Assembly (NCBI RefSeq): GCF_901709675.1
Contig: NC_051091.1
Span: 9,708,967 to 9,772,966, forward strand
Length of the DNA stretch: 64,000 nt
Origin: Syngnathus acus
Lineage: Eukaryota > Chordata > Actinopteri > Syngnathiformes > Syngnathidae
Direction: 5' to 3'
Every line of letters starts with the position of its first letter. The first letter of the stretch is position 1. Position numbers and translations under genes: made by a program. Positions 54,250 to 64,000 of the stretch are shown here, one piece after another. Below the pieces are notes generated by a model, which saw only the letters and a program-made list of their open reading frames with translations, was not told the origin of the DNA and did not search any database.

Positions 54250-54490
54250 TTTAACGGGGGAGTCAACTCCAAATTTTTCTTGACAATAAATTTAACGTGC
54301 CCCCACTAGACTAAAAATAGCAATGTTAGTGAAATATTAGTTAGGCAGCAAATTCCACCTGTTTTTAGCCATCTGAGGGGACGGACATTTTGCCACTTGC
54401 TGTCTACTGAAAATGGACATCTCAGTTGCTTGGGGCTTGAGTAGCAATCAATCACGGCTGTTTTCTGGAGTTTCGATCTCAAGCCTGTGA
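54250..54490 (+). repeat. dispersed fish repeat, copy 2
   Basis: ACGGGGGAGTCAACTCCAAA, CATCTGAGGGGACGGACATT, TGCCACTTGCTGTCTACTG and CAATCACGGCTG occur in the same order as in 51684-51955, with more divergence. Confidence 0.6.
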
Positions 54491-57450
54491 CCATGTTGAA
54501 GTGTCCTTAATTAAACTGAACCACTATTTGCTGCTGATGCTGCATCAGGTGAATGAGGAGGCAGAGTTAAAGCAGCTCAATTACCTCAAAGGTAGAAAAA
54601 AGACGATGAAAGTAAGCGCACATTCATCATTTACAGTTAACGGGTGTACTGCAAGTTCTGTTTGAGATTTTGGGTCATTAAATTTGGATTCTCAATATAT
54701 GTGCCTGACACATCGACACCCTAACTTGTCACACTATCTGTGTTTACATGATCTTGTTCAGTGTAGTAAATGTCTCCCTGTCAACATTTCGTTGAGTTGA
54801 TGAAAGTGTTCAGTTCTGTTAATAAGGCCACATTTTTCTCCTTGACATGACACACCATTGTTGAACAAGACGCCTGCTGTCAGGTACAAAACGCTGACCC
54901 GACAACAGATGGTGGACGCACAGTTTGCAACAATGAGAGGTGTCAAATGCCCATGTTGGACAAACAATGATGACAACCGCATTTGTCTTCACTCACTCAA
55001 TGACTCATGGGATGGTCTAATTTTAGGAACAACAGACTGCAATGGAGAAAAATTGGATGTTTGCTAAATTTGAAAAAACATCTTTGGATTGTTAACACAT
55101 CGTTAGGTACAACATTCTGTCAACAATCGGAAATGCTTACAGTTTGTTATCATTTTGCCTAAGATTAGGTTTGAGACTATTTTCTCAGTAAACATCACCA
55201 GTTAAGCAAGAAATTTGAGTCAATACATGGCCACCTGCTTCCCTGACCGACATCTCCAAATATTTACAGAATACTTGTACAATATTTGTCAAGGTACTAT
55301 GCTCACTTGAACCTTCTCGTTTACAATCTTGCAGCTATCGTGGACCAATGAGCAAAAGAGAATTATGTCACATGGTTTGCTCTCACGCATTTTGCTTTGC
55401 TAGGAGCTCTTACCGTATGGAAATGAACAAAACTGGGGATTATGGCGCAAACAAGACATGCGATCTGGCCATTGTACTGCAGTCAAACAACAAAATAGTG
55501 GCGACTAAACCAGCCTAAGAAAAAGATAATATAACAAAGACACTGAAATATAAATGAAGAGTGGAGAGCAGCACAGTATTCACTTTATTCTAATGTAATA
55601 CCAAGTGTGCAGTGCAGTCCCACATCACGAATATAAATAGACTACATAACAGAAAATACATTTTGTCAAGTGTCTTAACCACAAGAACAATACTGTACTG
55701 TTCACATGCTATAGTAAAATCATTTTAGCAGTACAGAATATACACAGCATGAGTGGGATAGATGAATCATACCCTCGACCTTTTGTTTATTTTCATCAAC
55801 TGTATTGGATCAGAAAAGATGAACCAAAAGATATAGTTTTATTAGTTAACAAGCGCAATTAAAGCAAACAAATGGTCACATATTCTGGTGTAGAAATCAA
55901 TTAGTAATATGGCTGACTTAAAGAACAGTGCAGCACAATGCAAAAGATCAGATAACACGACCCACTTTTTTCAGGTATAACGAGCAACTCTTGATACTTG
56001 GCCACATTGTCGACAGGAGATGGCAGCGCTGAGATAAAGCTGCAAAGAGCAGTGACTTAAGGAGGAGGGACTCGACTTTGAATTGCAGCTGCCAAATGTG
56101 GCTGAACATTGTTACTGCTGTCTGACACTGCGTCGAACAAGAATCATAGTGAGGAAAATCACCCTGGCGAAATAAGGGCACGCAATTTCGATGATTGACT
56201 GTAACCGAGTCTAAAGAGGGTCATGCTGCCAAATCGACACACCGTCATAAAATCAAAGCAGAGTTAAAAATGTGACAACGCCACCGCGCCATTATATGAA
56301 ACTGGATGAGTGACCTACAACATCTAAGATCTTAAAAACATTTAGAGCATGAAAAGGTATCAGTTGCAACAATATGTCAGTCAAGTGTGTTTTAATATTC
56401 CTATAGAACTTTCAAAAAAGCTTCTTAGCAAATTTTTTTGCCAGGCTGCCGGGAATGACTTAACACTCCCAGTGGTTGTCAGTGGGCTTCAAAGGCAAGT
56501 GATGTAATTTGCAAATACAGTAATCTATAAAGCTTTTAAAATTGTTACTTCCAGGCTTTGTATCTTATTTTTAAATGGTGTACCGATTCTAAAAAGAACA
56601 TTTATGGAAACAGTTGCACACATACATTAGGGCCCACAAGTGTGGCCAGAAAAATTTAAGGTAAGCGTCAATGTCGGCGTGTCAGCAATAATGTTGGTAC
56701 TGACTAACGACTTTAGAAGTGCCAATGGAATTAAACTGTCAAAGCAACGATAATAGACTATTATTAAAAAGCCCAGCTAATTAAATCAACTGGACAAATC
56801 AGATTCTTTTCCCTCTCTTTATACCCTGCTTAACAAATTTGCATAAACAGCAGCATGAAGGGATTTTTTCGATTTTATTTCCAAAATCTCTTGAGTTTTC
56901 TGAACAAGATTGAGGACTGTCAAACTCAATTCAAGGCAGTTTCTGGGTTTCTTTTAGGACTTAGAAATGAAACGAGTACAACATTCAGCAGCTCCATTTT
57001 CATCATTTAGGGATGATGGCGATTCGATTTTAGCACTGCTAAAGTCCTCCATCGCAGGATTCAGGTTCGCAGTTCCACTTGTGTACACTCTTAGCACGCT
57101 GATTACGTTGCTGATATCTTTGGCCTTTTTGGAATGTTAGCTGAGTGCTATCTTGACACAGCGAGCCAGACAGCACCGACCCGTAGCTACGTTCATAACA
57201 ACAAATGTCAACAAATACAAAATTGGCAGCTATGTAGAAAGGTTGCGATGGCTCTAAATGTTGCACATTTGTACTATATGCTCATGTGGGCGGAACATAA
57301 TTAGAGCACATTTTTATTTATTTTTTTTACAAAGAAGACATTATAAGCATCATCTTGGTGTACACACCATTGCAGTGTTTGTACAATATTTTTGTATTTT
57401 TCATCAATCTTGTTCTGTCAGTATATTAAAATTGCTTGAAAACATTTGTA

Positions 57451-57866
57451 TACCGTATTTTCCGGACTATAAGACGCACCTAAAAACCTAAAATTTTCTC
57501 AAAAGCCGACAGTGCGCCTTATAGTCCGGCGCGCCTTATATATGGACCAAATTTCAAAATTTAAACTGGCCCGAAGCATTGTGTCATGAAATCAATCATA
57601 AGTGGCCCGCTGAAGACTATGAATCATGAATCAAAAAGACTATGGATCATTATTTTGTGATTATAAAGTAATTTGTTGCGTCTGAAGTTGAAATAAAAAA
57701 GATAAAATGGAGAATGATTTGATTTGGATTAAAAATCTGACATGATGCATTAATGGTGCGCCTTATAGTCCGGTGCGCCTTATATAAGGACAAAGTTTTA
57801 AAATGGAGCATACATTGAAGGTGCGCCTTATAGTCCGGTGCGCCTTATAGTCCGGAAAACACGGTA
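57451..57866 (-). mobile_element. palindromic TA-type MITE, copy D (longer subfamily)
   Basis: The ends are TACCGTATTTTCCGGAC and its near-complement (GTCCGGAAAACACGGTA). It is 416 bp and the left part is inverted relative to copies A-C. It contains at least four internal GGTGCGCCTTATAGTCCGG-type units and an A/T-rich insert unlike copies A-C, so it is a distinct, internally duplicated subfamily. Confidence 0.75.
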
Positions 57867-60800
57867 GTTTTAAAAGTGTTTTCAGATGTTCAGTGCAGTA
57901 AATCAATCAAACATTACAGAAACTACTTTAGTGACTGCCAGTGATGTTCAAAAGTTACAAACTGTACATGAAGTCTCTGGTTGAATCAAAATGTCATTCA
58001 TTTTTGTTAATGACTATTTTGATAATAAATGAAGCTGAAATGTTCTTTTGTTGTTGGTCATTTTTGCGGTACAAGTGATGTATTATTTCTACTCGAGAGA
58101 ATGAGGACATGGTGGGCTTTGAGGGTGAACATGAAACACTAAAATAAAACATCTTTCAAAAGTACAAAGAGATAAGAGACCTGTTCTCAAAAACATCTTT
58201 ATCTTTGGTCTCCGGCACACAAGTTAAGCTTCGCAACACACGCATTTGATCTTCAAATATTCCCAGACAACATTAAAGCCGCAAGAAGGCAGGATCTAAC
58301 GCAAAAAACGGTTTAATTTCCAAGTGCTGGATAAAAGGGGGAAAACAATGACCACCTCAGAGAACCAAAGCGGTATGAAACATTGTACTCAAATTCGGTT
58401 CAGACATACCAGTTACATAAGCATCACTTTGAGGCGTTACTTAACCCCGACTGATTCCATTACACAATTTAACACTATGACCTAATAGCACTCACTCAGG
58501 CTTTCAAGATCCGGCCACCACTTCCAGCTAATGTCTTCAGGAGAGGGTGGAGCAAAAGATAAACAATCCATTTGTCTAATGTCTCAGTACGTGACTTAAA
58601 ACAAAAAGGGCATCTTTTTTTTTTTCTTTTCAGCCGCTGAACTCTTTACTGCACTGAACACTGCCAAGTGAACTTTCCAATCACATCACATTAGCCATCG
58701 GGTCACTTTGAAAGCAATATTCTTGAGTATTTCTTGGGGGGAATTTCTATTCATTATATCTATAGGTTCATTTTGGCATTCATAAGCGAACCGTGTAATC
58801 AATCACCTTAGGTAAGAGTGACATGTTTCTCACCCAAAAAAAAAAAAAAATCGAAATATTTTTGCCGTCTGAGCGAACGTTACACCGGATATAACCGCTG
58901 ATTTCAAGTTGCATTGCTGCGTCCCGAGAAGTAGGCATCTGATAAGAATGGCGCCATGGCTGTCTCCGAGCGGGAGCTCAATCTTTAATCAGGGGTCATT
59001 GTGTTCCACACAGCAGCCCCGACACATAAAAGCAAGCAGAGGAAGTGCTAAATCATACAGGCCTCCGAGTCTAATTGGCCAGCAGAATGAGCCCAAGCCA
59101 AAATATTGTTTTCCCTCTGCGCTATCTGCTTCCATCTCGTGGACTTTCATAGAAACTGTGGCTTCCTGTTCCAGGGTGTTGGCCCCTACATAAGTACAAC
59201 ATCCCTTGGTCTGTAAAAATAATCTCCAGAACCTAGTGTAAAGAAAAGAGAGGGACAGAAATACATGCCGTCCCACAAGGAAGCGCTTCCCTACAAGCGA
59301 AAAAATGTGAACAGTTTCCCCTGGAACGTGGCAACGAGCCAATGCGTCTAAACCAAACACGAACTCCAATGCTTAGCGTGAGTGCATAACCTTGTCAAGT
59401 GAACTTCAAGAGGAAAGTTTGTGCTCCAAAGTTGCGCGTCAGTGAGATGAAACGAGACAGTTGGTTGTTATTTAAATATCGTAACACTCAAGCAGAATAA
59501 TGCAATACCCTCGGGAACCCTTCGACTTTTTCTGAACTTTGTCTTTCTTTAACCATTTGGGTGTTACACAAGCAGCTCGGATGCGCACGCTTTGTGCGCC
59601 ATCACCGGCGACATGTCCCGGTTTGTTCTGCTTCACAGCACAGCTGCTGTTGAGCCGTTGACGCGTAATGCAGGTGATCAGAGAGGAAGCGGCGGCAGGT
59701 GGACGGCTCGCTCTGTCAGATCCGACAGCGCTAAACTGCACTCTGGCTCACCAGAAATAATACAAAACCTGACATCGCTCAATGACTGAAATTCGATTTG
59801 TACCGCAAAAAGGATGGTTTTTTTATCGCTTTTTGATTTTATTCCCTTGTATTTATTTTCATGTAAGTGGATTTTCTCAGCCAACAAATGAAACAATTAT
59901 TTTTGCATATTAAATGATATTTTTTTCCAGTGCTTAAGGCAGAATTAAAACACTGAAGTGACCTTTCTGTTTTTTGGAGGTAGGTTTTTGTGCGTCCACG
60001 ATGAATTCCGATCAGTGTTGAGAATGCCAGGCAATTTCAAGTTTGTTGGGGTAATTGCGGTGTTACGCAGACAAATGCGCTCATTATTTTTGTGCATCCA
60101 CTGTGCCTAAATATGGGCCCCACACATCCAGCTAAACCTCTCCAAAAGCACACAGTTAAATCAAAGATTCAATTATATAATCACATTATCAAGTGTAGCA
60201 GGGTAAAACTGACCTGTAATTGCACTGGGCCAAAACTAAGATGCATGAATATTGTATGCTTTGTGGGAGAACAACACTGAAAAGTTACTTTGTTTTTTTT
60301 TAGTTATGTAATTCACTTGAATTATCAAAATGTGGTTTGCGTGTTCTCCTTATTCTTGTGTCAAGTTCCAATCCAAGTCAAGATATTTTTCATTACCAAC
60401 TAAAACCGGCCTTAGGCCTTGATCAATAAATTTGTCTTTAAGATTTTTTTCAAGTTAAAATCACACATAAAATGTCGGCACTCAAAAACATTTCAAAAGA
60501 AGTAACTTGTCTGATCATTAATTTAGATCCTCAGGCAAGGTCACTTTCTTAACCTTTTTTCCTGCTTTCACGGAAACGTCATTTCAAACTCATGACTATT
60601 TTCGTAGTGGCTTAAAGCACATGTCAGGGAAATTTATTACCACTTCACACTTTTCAATTACACTTAACTGAATGTAATCAAACGATACAAAACCGACTTC
60701 ACTAAAGGCGGCCTGTTGCATTTGTGAAAACAATTGCATTTATTATAATGACATTTTCAAATAACCAATTGCTAAAACAAAAGCATCATAACAGCTGTGC

Positions 60801-61669
60801 GGCCAGGATTTATACTGGAGCCACCCCTCAGCAGAAACGATGCGTATCATGTATGAGAAGGCAACGTTTAACAGAGAGCTAATGAAATCTTTCAAAGCCA
60901 TGATTGTGCTCCGCCGGCGCCCGTCATGAAATTCATTCCAAGTAAGACCTTCGCTATCAACTGAAAGCCATTCCTTGAGCCACCCTGGCAAATTGCTCAA
61001 AGTGGAAAACATATCCCCTCCGTAAGAGTGCCCATATAAAAGCCGCACGTAACTAGTCGGAGAAGTAATGTTGATCATTGAAAGCACTGCAGGTTAAACA
61101 GAGAGAAATGTACAGCGCAAATTGGCTCGGTGTGCATTACTCTTTTCATGGTGTCATCATTTTTCTCATACAGCTGATCACTAGGAATGGAGAGCGAGCG
61201 CTGGTGGATACCTGCGGGGGAGCCCTCATTTCCAAAACGGAGGGAATTCACTGTATCCTAGAAACCAGCAGGAGAGGTATATAAAGACAGGCTTTCTGCT
61301 GTCATCTGGGGGACAGAGGTTGTCGCAAGGTTATCGCTTATGGTGCTCCCACAGAAGAAGGTCACCACTAAGCAGACCATTAGCTACAGTTGAAAACACC
61401 ATTGAAAAATGTACTTTCCCCTCCATTATCGTCATATGCAATTTTATTTTACCAACTTCAACGTGACACTTTAGAAAAACGGAAAGTTTAGACTAACAAA
61501 AAATACAAAAACATGCCGCAATATCCACCCTTGAGGAGTATAATCGCATACATAACCGGTATCATTTCAAGGGTTGAGGTTGGATGGTTTTCTCCGACAA
61601 GAAAATAAAATATAGACTACATATGAGGCCAAGTCAAATGAGTTCCCAGGTATTATGAAGAAGCGAGTG

Positions 61670-61731
61670 TCAAGTGGGCATTGGTTTAAAGGGCTGCACG
61701 TCAAGTGGGCATTGGTTTAAAGGGCTGCATG
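61670..61731 (+). repeat. 31-bp perfect tandem duplication
   Basis: TCAAGTGGGCATTGGTTTAA plus AGGGCTGCA(C/T)G occurs twice back to back, with one difference. Confidence 0.9.
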
Positions 61732-64000
61732 TGAATTGTTCCTTTTGTACGAGCAATCATAAACGCACGTTTCTGGGTGGCTAAGGCCACATTCTGAATG
61801 ATGCTTGTTGCATTGGTGAAGTTTTTTTTTTCCCGCTCTGCAGTGAATTAAAGAGGAATCTTTTGGTCGTGAATTCAAAGAGGGAGCTAAACTCCATATG
61901 AAGCTTATGTTATCTGAATACTTTTCTCTATGCTCTTATGCACAATGACTTATCTAGCATACATTTATTCAGTCTCGTCTTAGTTCAGCTAAACAGCCAA
62001 AACGTCATATTGTAGGTGCATATATGACATGTGTGCCTGTACCCCCAAAACCTCCAATTAGGCCAAAGCCGCGGGATAACACGACTATACCTCCAGATGA
62101 GCATTGAGCCGTGCGCTGCGAGCGGCCATTTTAAATCACGTCTTAATGCAATCAGTGTCTTGCCGTCTGCGCTACCTCCATAGCGTCCACATCCAATGCT
62201 CGGAATTGAGATGCAGCCAGCATTAAGAAAGATAAATGAGGAGGAAACTGGGGGAAGGAGGAGGGAGCTCACAGCGAGAAAATATATTCAAAAGAGAAGT
62301 AAGTGTCGGTCTGTTAAATTCATATTATAATTAAAGTTGCTGTAGGCCAGTCTCAACGATGCGGGCATAAAATTCAAAATAAAACTTCCATGAAAAACAG
62401 AATTGTAAACTCCTCCAATGACTCCCCCGGTCACACGTCTGAGCCGCCTACATACAGACGCATGCACATCCTCAATGTGTGTTAACTGAGTGTAATGTTT
62501 ATATGAGCTTGGCAATGTTAACAAGGCAGCAAACTGAGGGAAATGGTGGAGGTGTAGCAAGAAAAGAATCATATGGGCTTTATGAAGGAGAACAGAGAAA
62601 TGGCTTTATTGATATTCCCAACGATTTACTCATTTTATGGTATTACACAGCAAGACCATGCTGGAGATTCTGATTGTTTATATCAGTGGATAAATAATGT
62701 GGTTGCGGAAAAGCGGAGATAAAGATTTGCAGTCAGATTCATCAGATGTTCTCGTCAGCTTTTCCTGACAATTTTCCAGTCGCATCTTACAGCAGAAGAT
62801 AGCGGAGAGAGAGCTTCCACAGCACTCTTCAAAGGTAAGATCATTACAAGTCAGAAGGGAACAAAATCATTTCAAGGCATTAAAAAATATTGAAGGAACA
62901 CACTGAAGAGAATCATCGAGTACAAAAACACAGTTTGGTGAATTATAGTATTTTCTCACGTGGCTATGGAGAATTTATTTATTGATTAGCAAGTAACGGA
63001 CCATAAGGTGACGAGCACAACATATTTGGATTCTTCTACACAATTGTCTGAATTTATGTCCCAGTAAAAAATTCTCACAAAATCAATGCTTGATGTAAAA
63101 AAAAAACAACACAAAAAAACACTCGAGTCTTCTAATCCTAACTTTCCAAACTCAGTTGAGCCCTCAGAAGCCATTACTTTTCCGTGTCGTAGTCATTCTG
63201 CAAGCTAAGCAGGGACAACAATGGCCAACACCAATGTTTACACGGTAAGTGTCGAAATAATTTAGAATCCAGACAGAAATCAATATTTAGCTGTGTAATT
63301 CAGTAAACTCCAGCTAGTTGCAAAGGATAAACGACCAAACAAGCAGGGAATGCGCACGAACTGGAAGTGATGTAGTGCTAAATACATTCAATAACTTCTG
63401 CAACTCTCTAGACTTTCCACTTTTTCCATTTTCTTTTTATGTCAACTCTAGCTCATCCATTATGCTTTAGAATTCAAGCAAAGCCTGACCCATCTTCCAA
63501 CAGTGCCACTATCTAAGCCCTTCCCCCTGTCGTTAACACTGTACACCCCCGGGCTGATATGTACTGTTTGCAGACTAAATTATTATGATTATGAGTTTAA
63601 AAATTTGCTGAGCTGCTCGCCAGCTCTTTCCAGCTCATCACCATAACCACATTACAGAGGAAACTAGTGCACTGGCAATCTAACGCTTCCTCTATATTGC
63701 AATCCCAGTAGGCAAAGCTTGTCCACATTTATTAAGATGAACCTGAGCCACCAACGAGGCCTAATATCCGTCCTCAAGGCACAACGGGCACCATGTGATA
63801 CCTGAAATTAAATTATGTTTACATAGCAAACCTATGCGCCCAACACATCAATCAGGTCTTAATGGGATGAGCAAAAAAATAAATAAAAAATCATAGTGTG
63901 CTTTGGGTGCTGGCTTTATGTATCCTTGAGGCACGAGGGCATGCCAATGTGACAATACAAGCAATCAACTTCAATAAAAACTCACTGATACACTCAGCTT

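Larger units (their letters stand above)
50719..64000. other. 5' ptprg intron region, no coding exon found
   Basis: I searched for the expected preceding exon (ending in a WAYSG-like motif with phase 1 donor) and found no convincing match. The stretch holds MITE copies C and D, a pair of dispersed repeat copies, a local duplication and several non-repetitive blocks. In other vertebrates the first ptprg introns are the longest. Confidence 0.5.

Noticed and set aside
60170-60230. AATTACAG|GTCAGT donor-like site on the - strand as the missing ptprg exon
   Set aside because: The phase 1 reading gives PSAIT, not a WAYSG-like end.

Overview
The window is vertebrate genomic DNA, most likely from a ray-finned (teleost, probably spiny-rayed) fish. 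It holds two conserved nervous-system genes whose introns are 0.1-5 kb long, far shorter than the mammalian equivalents, and it contains repeat families typical of fish. The species cannot be named from the sequence. There is no prokaryotic, viral or plasmid content.

Left part (about 1-12,100, + strand): the 3' end of cadps (CAPS1, calcium-dependent secretion activator). Eleven coding exons between 2089 and 11017 join without a frame break (1,368 nt, 455 codons plus stop) and encode the C-terminal part of the MUN/MHD1 region and the acidic C-terminus. The last large intron (5581-10662) is a repeat trap. It holds a CCAT microsatellite, a hAT-like element, two LTR-like elements and a telomere-motif-like minisatellite. 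The 3'UTR carries a GT microsatellite and probably ends near the poly(A) signal at 12062.

Middle and right (about 13,000-64,000, - strand): ptprg (receptor-type protein tyrosine phosphatase gamma). Twenty-seven coding exons between 50718 and 14022 join in one open frame (4,019 nt, 1,338 codons plus stop). In order they encode a carbonic-anhydrase-like domain, a fibronectin III domain, a long Ser/Thr- and Glu/Lys-rich stalk, a transmembrane helix, an active phosphatase domain D1, a pseudo-phosphatase domain D2 and the C-terminus ending AESMESLV. The signal-peptide exon and the exon just before the CA domain were not found. The 13.3 kb from 50719 to 64000 looks like 5' intron.

The two genes converge tail to tail, with stop codons 3.0 kb apart. 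In human, PTPRG and CADPS are also neighbours in convergent orientation, but FEZF2 lies between them; here it does not. PTPRG is a surface receptor phosphatase and CADPS a vesicle-priming factor. They share synteny, not a pathway.

Observations most worth following: (1) a possible internal promoter and alternative first exon of ptprg (24669-24703, behind a CpG-rich patch) that would make a cytosolic phosphatase; (2) a phase-symmetric cassette exon in cadps (3088-3249); (3) a family of four full-length palindromic mobile elements with TA-type ends; (4) a nearly perfect hAT hairpin with 8-bp target duplications about 100 bp from an FN3 exon; (5) an 80-unit (UG)n tract in the ptprg pre-mRNA upstream of the first FN3 exon.
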